From Filomicrobium sp. (GTDB taxonomy: Bacteria > Pseudomonadota > Alphaproteobacteria > Rhizobiales > Hyphomicrobiaceae): 64,000 nucleotides of DNA. Both the position numbers and the translations under genes were made by a program. This document shows, piece by piece, positions 25,285 through 33,720 of this stretch. The stretch lies in NCBI GenBank assembly GCA_017792465.1, contig CP051234.1, positions 3,380,501 to 3,444,500 on the forward strand, read 5' to 3'. Position 1 is the stretch's first letter. Each line of letters opens with the position of its first letter. The notes under the pieces are model-generated. The model had not been told where the DNA came from, did not search any database, and saw only the letters and a list, made by a program, of their open reading frames with translations.

Positions 25285-25299
25285 CCAGGAATTATTCCC
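25285..25299. promoter_or_regulatory. Candidate regulator-binding box, copy 2
   Basis: CCAGGAATTATTCCC matches 14 of 15 bases of the box at 14145-14159, upstream of the first xoxF. The core GGAATTATTCC is a palindrome around its central base. It lies 195 bp before the start of the second xoxF. Confidence 0.45.
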
Positions 25300-25305
25300 C
25301 ATGCT

Positions 25306-25327
25306 GATAGTGAATTCGATCACTATC
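25306..25327. promoter_or_regulatory. Palindrome upstream of second xoxF
   Basis: GATAGTGA and TCACTATC are perfect inverted arms separated by six bases. The site lies 7 bp downstream of the shared box and may be a second operator. It is not found before the first xoxF. Confidence 0.4.
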
Positions 25328-25479
25328 GCGGGGTGTTATTGCGGCATTATAAATTTCTTCGACTGGAGTCGAATAAGTCGATCCGGTTCAAAGTCATCTC
25401 GGGTTGAAGTGCACGATCATAACGACAATTGCATCTTCGAATAATTCGAGACTTTGGGACTCGTGCAAGGAGGAAACGC

Positions 25480-27357
25480 ATGAGAATGCGCGCATTATTG
25501 GGCCTGGCTTGCGGTATTGCCGCTGTCGGGCTGGCGTTCACGCCTGTGAGCGCTAATGACGAAGTTGAAAAACGGGTGGAAGACGCGGGCCAGTGGCCGG
25601 CACCGGGGCGGGACAACGCACTGACCCGGCATTCGACACTCTCTGATATTAATACCGAAAACATTGGCAAGCTGCAGATGGCTTGGTCGCAATCAACCGG
25701 CGCGTTGCGTGGGCACGAAGGTCAGCCCGTCGTTGTCGATGTTGATGGGACGCCGATGATGTACTTCGTCTCGGGCTGCCCTGAAATGTCGAAGTGCAAT
25801 ATTGTCCAGGCGCTGGATCTTTCCGAACCCGACCAGCCCAAACAGATCTGGAACTACGTCAAACAGACGGACCGCGACGAGTCTGCAGTCCCGCGCGCTT
25901 GCTGCGACACGGTCAACCGCGGACCTGCTTATGCCGACGGCAAGGTTGTTTTCGCGACCTTGGATGGTTTCGTCATTGCACTGGATGCCAAGACCGGCAA
26001 AGAGGCTTGGGTCGTCAAGCACGCCTGGCCTGAAAAAGGCGAGACGATCACCAATGCTCCGTTGATTGCCGAAAACCTCGTGATCATCGGCTTCGGCGGC
26101 GACGAATTCGCCGCTCGCGGGCGTGTTTCGGCCTATAATCTTGCTGACGGCAAGATGGTCTGGAACTGCCACTCGACGGGATCGGACAAAGATGTCTGCC
26201 TGACAGCCGAGACCAACAAAGCCAACCCGCATTACGGTACGGCCGGACAGGACCTGGGTATCGCGACGCACGTTGGCGAGGACTTCAAGATCGGCGGCGG
26301 TGCTGCCTGGGGCTGGTTCAGCTACGATCCTGAACTCAAGATGGTCTACTACTCGACCGGCAACCCTGGCCTGTGGAGCCCGGCTTATCGTTGCACGAAG
26401 AAGACGCACGACGAGTGCAACACCGGCGAATTCGACAACAAGTGGTCGATGACGATTTTCGGCCGCAAGGTCGACACCGGCGAAGCTGTCTTCGCTTACC
26501 AAATGACGCCGTTCGACCAGTGGGACTACGATGGTGTCAACGAAAACGTTCTGGTCGACATGGACGTTGACGGCAAGAAGCGCAAAACGCTCGTACACTT
26601 CGATCGCAATGGCTTCGCTTACGTCATGGACCGCGTCGATGGCACGCTCCTGCGGGCTCACAAGTACGTCACGGTGGACTGGGCCGAGAAAATCGACCTG
26701 AAGACCGGTCGTCCAATCAAGGTCCGCAAGCACTCTCCGCTTGAGGTCGGCCGCAACGTGTCGGCTTGCCCATCGGCGATGGGTGGTAAAGACCAGCAGC
26801 CGTGTTCGGTTGACCCCAAAGAACCCAACAAGTTCTACTGCCCGACCAACAACTGGTGCATGGAACTCGAGCCGCAAAAGCGGACGCACACCCAGCAGGG
26901 TACCGTCTACGTCTTTGCCAACGTTTTCATGTATCCCGAGAAGCCCGGCACGACCGGAAAAATCAAAAAGTTCGACGTCCTGACCGGTGAAACCGACTGG
27001 GAAATTCCCGATCAGTATCCGAACTGGGGCGGCACGCTTGTCACCGATGGCGGCCTTGTCTTCTACGGCTCACTGGGCGGCGACTTCCGCGCGGTTGACC
27101 GCAAGAGCGGCAAGGTCGTCTGGCAGCGCAAACTAGCTTCCGGCATCATCGGCAACCCGATCACCTATAAGGTGAAAGGCAAGCAGTACGTATCGATCCT
27201 GTCCGGTATCGGTGGCTGGATTGGTTTGCCGGTCACCGCAGGTCTTGATCTCAACGACAAGTTCGGTGCGATCGGTGCCACTGCGATGACCAAGGCTGCG
27301 AACCTCGACAAGATCCCGCAGGGCGGGACGCTCTATACGTTCGCGATCATGGAATGA
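25480..27357 (+). CDS. xoxF: Lanthanide-type PQQ methanol dehydrogenase XoxF (copy 2)
   Basis: A 625-residue periplasmic quinoprotein, closely related to the copy at 14654 along its whole length. The ATG at 25480 is preceded by AAGGAGG at ideal spacing, so the longer frame from 25429 is rejected; the signal peptide ends near TPVSAND. The Cys pair is RACCDT (residues 141-142), and WDYDGVN supplies the catalytic Asp 349 and lanthanide-binding Asp 351. It differs from copy 1 by a short insertion near residue 105 with two extra cysteines (SGCPEMSKCNIV against SAWPNIV), and lacks a few residues elsewhere. All active-site motifs are intact, so it should be functional although the genes after it are partly decayed. 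Confidence 0.95.
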   Translation: MRMRALLGLACGIAAVGLAFTPVSANDEVEKRVEDAGQWPAPGRDNALTRHSTLSDINTENIGKLQMAWSQSTGALRGHEGQPVVVDVDGTPMMYFVSGCPEMSKCNIVQALDLSEPDQPKQIWNYVKQTDRDESAVPRACCDTVNRGPAYADGKVVFATLDGFVIALDAKTGKEAWVVKHAWPEKGETITNAPLIAENLVIIGFGGDEFAARGRVSAYNLADGKMVWNCHSTGSDKDVCLTAETNKANPHYGTAGQDLGIATHVGEDFKIGGGAAWGWFSYDPELKMVYYSTGNPGLWSPAYRCTKKTHDECNTGEFDNKWSMTIFGRKVDTGEAVFAYQMTPFDQWDYDGVNENVLVDMDVDGKKRKTLVHFDRNGFAYVMDRVDGTLLRAHKYVTVDWAEKIDLKTGRPIKVRKHSPLEVGRNVSACPSAMGGKDQQPCSVDPKEPNKFYCPTNNWCMELEPQKRTHTQQGTVYVFANVFMYPEKPGTTGKIKKFDVLTGETDWEIPDQYPNWGGTLVTDGGLVFYGSLGGDFRAVDRKSGKVVWQRKLASGIIGNPITYKVKGKQYVSILSGIGGWIGLPVTAGLDLNDKFGAIGATAMTKAANLDKIPQGGTLYTFAIME

Positions 27358-27388
27358 TGTTCATCGACGGTTGAACACCTCGCTATTC

Positions 27389-27418
27389 CGCCCGGCGTCA
27401 CATTCGCGATGCCGGGCG
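27389..27418 (+). promoter_or_regulatory. Hairpin after second xoxF
   Basis: CGCCCGGC at 27389-27396 and GCCGGGCG at 27411-27418 form an 8-bp stem with a 14-nt loop, 31 bp after the xoxF stop. It lacks a T-run and sits where the first cluster has its 11-bp hairpin, so it is probably a 3' stabiliser or attenuator. Confidence 0.55.
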
Positions 27419-27494
27419 TCTCACGACCCGGTCGCAGATCTTTTTGATCCGTGCGGCCGACTGCTTCATAAAAATCCAGTGAGACCTCTCAAGC

Positions 27495-27884
27495 GTGAGC
27501 CCTTCAAAACTTCTGCAAGTCGTCACCGCGCCCCTGATGCTGATTTCCGGGCGGGAGAAAAAGCACTTCACACTGGGCGCCGGGCGGCAGCGGATCGAAC
27601 GGCTCAAAAACACCTACCCGACGCCCGTCAAGCTTGCCCGCGCCCTGATTGAGAAGGGCGCTGACGTGAACGCCAAGACGGCCGAAGGCGTAACGGCTTT
27701 GATGTTAGCAGCCTCCAAGAACCAGATTCCAATTGTTGGGCTGCTTGTGCAATCGGGGGCTGACCCTGCGGCGACGAATGCGAATGGGCAAAATGCACTC
27801 GAATTGGCGCAAGCCAATGGCAACGTTCAGCTGGCGGGTCTTTTAAAGGTGCTTCAGAGAACCAATCGAAAAAAGGTCCGCTAA
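27495..27884 (+). pseudogene. Ankyrin remnant of a second xoxJ-ankyrin gene
   Basis: The frame encodes about two and a half ankyrin repeats (ARALIEKGADVNAKTAEGVT then ALMLAASKNQIPIVGLLVQS) that correspond to the last repeats of the XoxJ-ankyrin fusion in the first cluster (LLIEKGAEVNARSAGGVTPA). It occupies the same place, directly after xoxF. The upstream ~40 codons still contain an APLML segment like LTPLML of the intact gene, but the solute-binding domain, signal peptide and ribosome binding site are gone. The only start is a GTG without a ribosome binding site. It is best read as the 3' remnant of a duplicated xoxJ after an internal deletion. Confidence 0.75.
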
Positions 27885-28081
27885 CAAAGCGGCGGTTTTG
27901 CACTTTGCTGCAAAGAAAAAATGTGCCTTTGGGATAGCGCAAAACGGGAAGTTTGGGCAGCGAAACCGCCTTGACCGGAAGCCGGTCATGCAGACAGAAT
28001 CTGGCAATAAGCCAATGTAAATTAAGGCTTAAAAATCTGCGCTTCTGAGCAAAAATCACAGCGCTGAAATCCGGAGGGGAA

Positions 28082-28849
28082 ATGACTTCGACAAGACTGA
28101 AGATGATTGTGGCTGCGTGTTTTGTGGCAACTGGATTTGTTGCCGTCACGGTCCCGGCAATGTCAGCGCAAGACCCAAAGAAGGCGGAAGAAGCGCGTAA
28201 GAAAAAAGAAGCCGAGGCCAAGGCTGCCGCCGAGCGCAGAGAAGCTGACCGGAAAAAGCGCGAAGCTTCGGAAAAAGAGGCCGCGCAGGAACAAAGCGAT
28301 CACGTCAAAAAACTCCTTGAACGCAAGCGCAAGGAAGTCTCTGCCGCTGAAGCTGAACTTGGTGGTGCAGAAGATAAATCCAAGGAGAAGGCAGCCGAAG
28401 AGCAAAAGCCGATTGAGATCACGGATGCCGCACGCGCCGAAGCGGCCAAAATTGCTGCGAACCGAACGCTGGCGGAAGCCGTCAAAACGGAAAAGGGCAA
28501 GCTCTTCAATCCCTTCACGGACAACAAACAGGCGATCGCCGAAGGTAAGCAGCTCTACCTGGATTTCAGCTGCAACGGGTGCCACGGCGGCGGTGGCGGT
28601 GGCGGGATGTGCCCTCCGTTGACAAACGAGCGCTTCGTTTATGGCAGCGACGACGACACGCTGTTCCGGCTGATTACGATGGGTTCCGATGAGCTGCAAA
28701 AGCATGGCTATAAGCGGATTGCGAAAGAAACCGTTGTTGGCCCGATGCCCGCATATACAGAGATCATCGAAAAGGAAGAAGAACTCTGGAAGGTCATAGC
28801 CTTTATCCGTTCCGTCTATCGGGGTCGTGCCAAAAAGAGGAACTGGTAA
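28082..28849 (+). CDS. Periplasmic cytochrome c with Lys/Glu-rich N-terminal helix (XoxG-like)
   Basis: A 255-residue protein: signal peptide (cleavage near PAMSAQ, ~residue 29), an extended charged helix rich in Lys, Glu and Ala (~residues 31-150, predicted coiled coil), then a class I cytochrome c domain with one haem site (CNGCH, ~residue 163) and a likely axial Met in VGPMPAY (~residue 221). The haem site is followed by a run of seven glycines. GGAGG precedes the ATG. Its position after xoxF makes it the probable electron acceptor for the lanthanide dehydrogenase; it is the only cytochrome c in either cluster. The long charged helix is atypical for this family. Confidence 0.85.
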   Translation: MTSTRLKMIVAACFVATGFVAVTVPAMSAQDPKKAEEARKKKEAEAKAAAERREADRKKREASEKEAAQEQSDHVKKLLERKRKEVSAAEAELGGAEDKSKEKAAEEQKPIEITDAARAEAAKIAANRTLAEAVKTEKGKLFNPFTDNKQAIAEGKQLYLDFSCNGCHGGGGGGGMCPPLTNERFVYGSDDDTLFRLITMGSDELQKHGYKRIAKETVVGPMPAYTEIIEKEEELWKVIAFIRSVYRGRAKKRNW

Positions 28850-28948
28850 CAAACGAACAGTTCAGTGTCTTTGCGCCAACGCCGTCTTCACCAGGCCGAC
28901 AAGCTTGGTGAAGATTTGCTGGTTTGTTGCTGCGTAAATAGGAGCGGT

Positions 28949-30220
28949 ATGAAGCGTCCTCGCGCCTTCTTTTCGATGGCCTGGCTCTACACCCTGGCCG
29001 CAGCTTTGCTGGTCTTGCCATTACCCTTGGCGTCGACTTCGTCTGCGGCACAGGATGCCGTCAATCGGCAGCGAACGAGCGGTAATGCTCCAAGCAAATT
29101 GCACGTCAAAATTGGCTACCTGACACGGCCATATGAAGAACCTCCCCCGCTTTCTCTGGTCGACAAAATATTGACCGATAACGGCGTCCAAGGCGCTCGC
29201 GTCGGCATTAGATACAACGCAACAACGGGGAGACTGCTGGGTCAAAGCTACGAGCTGATTGAAAAATCAGTCGCCTTGGATGATGACCTTCGGGCTGAGG
29301 CCAAGTCACTATTTGCCTCTGGCGTATCCTTCGTCGTCGCCGATCTCGAAGCAGACGATCTTGTCGCCGTTGCCGATCTTCCCGAAGCCCGCGAAAAGAC
29401 GATTTTCAATGTCCGTTCAAGCAACGACGACCTGCGCGGCAAGACTTGCCGCCGCAATTTATTCCACGTCATTCCAAGCTGGGCCCAACGGGCCGATGCG
29501 CTGGCCCAGTTCCTGATCTGGAAACAGTGGCCGCGATGGTTTTTGTTGACGGGGCGCAAGCCGAAAGACCGCGAGTATGCTGCGGCCATGAAACGTGCCG
29601 CGAAGCGTTTCGGTGCCAAGATCGTGGCGGAGCGAACCTACGAATTTGCCGGAGGCAATCGCCGCACCGATGATGGGCACCAGCAAGTGCAAACGCAAAT
29701 GCCGCTCCTCACGCAAGGTGTGCCTCAGCATCACGTCGTTATGGTCGCGGATGCCTCGGAGGTTTTCGGCGACTACCTCATGTGGCGCACCTACGATCCA
29801 AGACCGGTGGTGGGATCGCATGGTTTGGTTGCCGTGGCTTGGCACCGCTCGTTCGAGCAGTACGCCGGGATGCAAATGCAGAACCGCTTCGAGAAACTCG
29901 TCGGGCGGACCATGACCGAACGCGACTACGCGGCCTGGTTGTCGGTCCGCATCGTTGGCGAGGCGGTGTTGAGAAACAATTCAAACGATCCGGCCAAGCT
30001 GCGCACCTACATCATGTCGGATGCGTTCAAGGTCGCAGGCTTCAAAGGCGAAGGGCTCAACTTTCGCAGCTGGAACCACCAGCTGCGCCAGCCGATCCTC
30101 CTGTCTGGGCCGCGCACTTTGGTTTCGATCTCGCCGCAGCCGAAATTCCTTCATCACAAGTATCTGACCGACACGCTCGGCTTCGATGAAGCCGAGTCGC
30201 AATGTCGGTTTAAAAACTAA
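28949..30220 (+). CDS. PQQ-dependent alcohol oxidation-associated ABC-type binding protein (copy 2)
   Basis: A 423-residue periplasmic binding protein, clearly paralogous to the one at 18669: IGYLTRPYEEPPPLSLVDKI against IVYLGKRYAEPLPLSLIDPI, and LTDTLGFDEAESQCRFKN against LTDTLGYDEPESGCRFPS. The ATG at 28949 is preceded by GGAG at short spacing and gives a signal peptide (LYTLAAALLVLPLPLASTSS). It follows the cytochrome c gene by 99 bp. The reading frame is intact from end to end, so unlike its two neighbours in the duplicate cluster it has not decayed. Confidence 0.87.
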   Translation: MKRPRAFFSMAWLYTLAAALLVLPLPLASTSSAAQDAVNRQRTSGNAPSKLHVKIGYLTRPYEEPPPLSLVDKILTDNGVQGARVGIRYNATTGRLLGQSYELIEKSVALDDDLRAEAKSLFASGVSFVVADLEADDLVAVADLPEAREKTIFNVRSSNDDLRGKTCRRNLFHVIPSWAQRADALAQFLIWKQWPRWFLLTGRKPKDREYAAAMKRAAKRFGAKIVAERTYEFAGGNRRTDDGHQQVQTQMPLLTQGVPQHHVVMVADASEVFGDYLMWRTYDPRPVVGSHGLVAVAWHRSFEQYAGMQMQNRFEKLVGRTMTERDYAAWLSVRIVGEAVLRNNSNDPAKLRTYIMSDAFKVAGFKGEGLNFRSWNHQLRQPILLSGPRTLVSISPQPKFLHHKYLTDTLGFDEAESQCRFKN

Positions 30221-30244
30221 AACAACAGCTTTCAGGAAACGCAG

Positions 30245-30484
30245 ATGGGACGCTTCGCAAAAATGGACGCATTGGCACTGATGGCGCTTTGCTGCCTTGT
30301 GCCGCCGATGCAGGCAAACGCCACGACGGTGTTCGTAAGCAATGAAAAGGACAATACCGTCACGGTTGTCGACGGCGACAGTCTCGAAGTCATCAAAACG
30401 ATCAAGACTTCGCGCCGACCGCGCGGCATGGTGCTGACACCGGACTTCAAACTGTCCCCCGTCAGCATCCCTGAGACAGTTTGA
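30245..30484 (+). pseudogene. Truncated PQQ-associated beta-propeller (copy 2)
   Basis: The first 68 codons match the start of the propeller at 19943 (VFVSNEKDNTVTVVDGDSLE against IFVSNERDNTVTVLDSETLK, then RRPRGMVLTPDFK), including a signal peptide, with AGGAA six bases before the ATG. After the first blade the frame turns to unrelated residues and stops; the intact homologue has 325 residues. In another frame just downstream (around 30491) VEDLEIIVEI faintly recalls blade 2. The break marks the start of the scar at 30.5-31.0 kb, so the second xox cluster was probably cut by an insertion or deletion. Confidence 0.8.
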
Positions 30485-30988
30485 GGCAAATCGATAGTTG
30501 AGGATCTTGAGATCATCGTAGAGATCAAGCAGCAAAGATGAGATCGAAATCCGGGTCGCAACCGTCGGACTCCAAGCAAGTCCGCGAGATCTGATCTCCT
30601 CGCCAGCCGTTATCGTCATGAACTCAGCCGATGAGTTCAAGGACAAGACGACCGCACCCAACCAGCGTCGTGTCGAAGACGCGCTTCCAGCACGATGGCA
30701 AACCATCTTGCTGAAAAGCAAGCCGCTTAGATCAACGCAATAGGTGATCCAAGTCCTGGCTTCATTGAACCCTTATCCTGTCTCAAAGACCCTGACGGGG
30801 AGCAAATTAAAAGCGGCGATTGAAAGAAGACAGGGCCGCAGAGGAGCGAGGCGTCATTCAGGGGCAGGCGTTGGTCGAAGAGATTTTGGAGGAGCAGGTC
30901 AAGTGCAATATCCAATCGGTCAAAGCTGCATCGCCTTGCATTCCAAGGCACACCTATAGCTGGCTGCCGCTACTGCAGGTCGGCTCGT
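30485..30988. other. Scar region with mobile-gene fragment
   Basis: This 504-bp stretch has no intact gene. Bases 30820-30897 are about 80% identical to 49375-49452, the end of a small gene inside the fMet island; in the frame beginning at 30819 it reads RLKEDRAAEERGVIQGQALV against RLKEEREAEERGIIQGKLLV, with stop codons just upstream. A different frame at ~30540-30741 (EIEIRVATVGLQASPRDLIS) is open for ~65 codons but matches nothing known to me. Confidence 0.6.
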
Positions 30989-32458
30989 TTAAGCGACTAG
31001 CCCTCTCGACGCTTTGACGACATTCTCAGCGGCCGCTTTAGCGGCTTCTGTCGCCTCAAGCACCTGGCCCAGGTTCGCAGTCACGTTTTGAACACTGCCT
31101 GAGGCTGTCTGCATGTTGTTCGAGATGTCTTGGGTCACTGCGCCTTGCTCGTCGATCGCTGCTGCAATCCCAGTTGAGATTTCGTCAATAGATGAGATCA
31201 CGCTGGCGATGGACTGGATAGCATCCACGGCTTCTCGACTGCCGGCCTGTACCATGGCGATCTGAGACTGAATTTCAGCAGTTGCTTTGGCTGTTTGGCC
31301 TGCCAGTGATTTCACCTCAGATGCGACCACGGCAAAGCCCTTGCCCGCTTCACCGGCCCTGGCCGCTTCAATCGTGGCGTTTAAAGCCAGTAGGTTGGTC
31401 TGGGACGCAATCGACATGATTAGGCTGATGACTTTTCCGATGCTTTCCGCGGAACTCTCCAGCCGGCTCATGATGTCGTTTGCATTTTTGCTCGATTGGA
31501 CGGCCTCTGCCGTGATCGACGATGCCTCGTTGATCCTGCCGCCAATTTCTTGGATTGACATGACGAGCTGCTCGACGGCTACTGCGACGGCCTGAACGTT
31601 TGTCGAGGTCTGGGAAGACGACGCTTTTGCGAGGTCGATCTCTTTCGAAGCGTTCGTGATGACTTGCCTCAAATTTCCCAAGTCGATGTCGATCGTTTGC
31701 TTTAGCGCGATTTTCATCGCAACCTGGTCAGAGATGTCCGTGCAGAATTTCACGACCTTGTACGGCTTGCCCGATGGGTCAAAAATCGGATTGTAGGTTG
31801 CATGCAACCACAGTTCTGAGCCGGCCTTGTTCATCCTTTTGAAATCGCCCGACTGAAACTCTCCCCTTCGCAAGTTCTGCCAAAATTCCGCATAAGCGTT
31901 GGAGTCGGCGATCTCTCTTGGAACGAATATGCGATGGTGCCTGCCTTTGATCTCATCGAGGCTGTAACCGACGGTATCCAGAAACAGTGTGTTGGCGAAC
32001 AGGATGTTACCATCAAGATCGAAGTGAATGACTGCATTCGATTTGTCGATGGCAGAAACTTGCCCTTCGTACTCTGCGGTCTTGACCTTCTGGATCGTAA
32101 TGTCAGAGCAGAATTTGACGATCTTGAAGGGCCTGCCTTTGTCATCGAGCAACGGATTGTAGGTGGCCTGAATCCAGATTTCGCGACCGCCTTTTCCAAT
32201 TCTGCGAAATTCTCCTGCCTGGAATTCGCCGCGGGCAAGTCCTCGCCAGAACTCGGCATAAGAGGCTGCTTGCTGATCGTCTGGCGCCACGAACATGCGA
32301 TGGTGGCGGCCCTTGATCTCGTCCAGATCGTATCCGACGGCTGCCAAAAAATTGGCGTTCGCATCGAGGATCGTTCCATCTACATTGAAGTCGATAACGG
32401 CTTGAGAGCGATTGAGCGCATCGATACGAGCTTGCTGCTCGGCAGTCTTGGAAAACAT
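30989..32458 (-). CDS. Soluble methyl-accepting chemotaxis protein with two PAS domains
   Basis: A 489-residue cytoplasmic chemoreceptor. Two PAS domains in tandem (~residues 15-120 and ~135-245) carry repeated motifs ([16 protein letters not shown] and [29 protein letters not shown] and [13 protein letters not shown]), of the type that binds haem or flavin. The C-terminal ~240 residues are an MCP signalling domain with the hairpin tip [20 protein letters not shown] (~residue 365). No membrane segment is present. The start at 32458 ([10 protein letters not shown]), with AAGGG upstream, is preferred over the longer frame. It probably senses oxygen or redox state and acts through CheA, not encoded here. 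Confidence 0.92.
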   Translation of the reverse strand: MFSKTAEQQARIDALNRSQAVIDFNVDGTILDANANFLAAVGYDLDEIKGRHHRMFVAPDDQQAASYAEFWRGLARGEFQAGEFRRIGKGGREIWIQATYNPLLDDKGRPFKIVKFCSDITIQKVKTAEYEGQVSAIDKSNAVIHFDLDGNILFANTLFLDTVGYSLDEIKGRHHRIFVPREIADSNAYAEFWQNLRRGEFQSGDFKRMNKAGSELWLHATYNPIFDPSGKPYKVVKFCTDISDQVAMKIALKQTIDIDLGNLRQVITNASKEIDLAKASSSQTSTNVQAVAVAVEQLVMSIQEIGGRINEASSITAEAVQSSKNANDIMSRLESSAESIGKVISLIMSIASQTNLLALNATIEAARAGEAGKGFAVVASEVKSLAGQTAKATAEIQSQIAMVQAGSREAVDAIQSIASVISSIDEISTGIAAAIDEQGAVTQDISNNMQTASGSVQNVTANLGQVLEATEAAKAAAENVVKASRGLVA

Positions 32459-32651
32459 GCAATTCCCTTCAGCCCACCTGCAAAGCTCGCTAGCCGAACT
32501 GCGAGCCGGCAATTCATTCGATAAGGAACACTAATAGAAATTTGTTTCTGCACTGAACGTCGTTTAGACGCTGAAGTATAATTGAGTGATTCGGATAATT
32601 TGGTCATCAATAGAATAGGGAAATAATTTTGCGAATTATGAAGTGGCCGGT

Positions 32652-33377
32652 TTACTTCATGGTACTTTGGTACTTGATGCCTGGAGGAAGAATAAAAAAT
32701 GCACGGCGCAGACTGATTAATTTTCCATTCACGCCAAGGGTGCGACGCGTCAAATGCATTGTGGGCATTTCAGGGGCCAAATCGAGATCTTTTGCCGACC
32801 GTTCGCTCACCGGAAGTAACTCTAGTTCTTCCAATGCTTTTTCCAAAACTATACCGTATTGCTGTGCGATGACAGCGACGCGATGCGGGAAGTTTTCTTG
32901 ATCGGTCAATCCTGGAAACGTTGAAGTATTGAAAACCCACGTTTCGCTCAAAAACTTCACGCCATTGACAGCTCTGACTTGGTGAATTTGCGTGCACTGC
33001 TCAGCGGAGCGCGCGCCCAATTGCTTCAGCTCCTCCTTCGCGTACGTACATTTTTCTATAGACCTATCAACAATTTGCCCAGAAATCCGCTGGCCCTGAC
33101 GATCATAAAAGTTACTGAACCTAATCGGCAGCCCCTCGGTTGAGTGATCCAGGACGAACGTTCCGCGACCCTGGCTGCGCTCGATGAGATGATGCTCACG
33201 CAAGACCTGCAAAGCTTTGCGAACAGTGCCGACGCTAACCTGCAGTTCTTCGGCTAAATCGGATTCACTCGGGATCATGGTGCCCGGCTTCCATTGGCCG
33301 GATGTAATTCTCTGCACGAGCGCGTCATAGACGAGTGAGGGTAAGCTACGGGTTTGAAATATGCTGCTTTTCGGCAT
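32652..33377 (-). CDS. GntR family transcriptional regulator (HutC/FadR-like with UTRA domain)
   Basis: A 241-residue regulator. The N-terminal ~75 residues form a winged helix of the GntR type (LPSLVYDALVQRITSGQWKP, then ESDLAEELQVSVGTVRKAL). Residues ~85-235 form a UTRA ligand-binding domain (LPIRFSNFYDRQGQRISGQI ... LISLRRAFFILPPG). This belongs to the HutC subfamily, which binds small effectors. Its target is unknown: the neighbouring gene on one side is the chemoreceptor on the same strand, and on the other a 343-bp AT-rich gap leads to the divergent TadE-like gene. Confidence 0.9.
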   Translation of the reverse strand: MPKSSIFQTRSLPSLVYDALVQRITSGQWKPGTMIPSESDLAEELQVSVGTVRKALQVLREHHLIERSQGRGTFVLDHSTEGLPIRFSNFYDRQGQRISGQIVDRSIEKCTYAKEELKQLGARSAEQCTQIHQVRAVNGVKFLSETWVFNTSTFPGLTDQENFPHRVAVIAQQYGIVLEKALEELELLPVSERSAKDLDLAPEMPTMHLTRRTLGVNGKLISLRRAFFILPPGIKYQSTMK

Positions 33378-33720
33378 TGCCGCCCCAAAGTTCGATTTAT
33401 TCGATTACAGACGATTAAGCAGAAATGATTCTATTCTGTAGAACATCTCATACTTCGAAGGACTAAAATATATTGAATTTTTCTTCATATCCAACGAAGG
33501 TCATTTAAACGATTACGTTATAACGATTTCTGAATCCTGTAAAATGAGAAACGGGATTGCATATAGTCTATACAGTTACGTCCACGCGCTTATTCCGATT
33601 TTTTCCAACTAAATTTGATTTTATTGTCGACGACCGGAAGAGATGTTTCTGTAAGTGCAGCAAAAAGTCCTGTCGGTAGACGGATGATCACGATAAGAAA
33701 CGCTAATTAAGGATCCGGTA
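33378..33720. promoter_or_regulatory. AT-rich divergent intergenic region
   Basis: A 343-bp AT-rich gap between the divergent GntR and TadE-like genes, presumably with both promoters and a possible GntR operator. I see no clear operator or gene. Confidence 0.4.

Larger units (their letters stand above)
25098..25479. promoter_or_regulatory. Divergent promoter region, SoxYZ-like gene / second xoxF
   Basis: A 382-bp AT-rich gap with no gene. It contains the candidate box at 25285-25299 and an 8-bp-arm palindrome at 25306-25327, both about 150-195 bp before the xoxF start. Confidence 0.55.

Noticed and set aside
27495-27884. An independent functional small ankyrin protein
   Set aside because: No signal peptide, no ribosome binding site and a direct match with the end of XoxJ-ankyrin in the same gene order show that it is a remnant.
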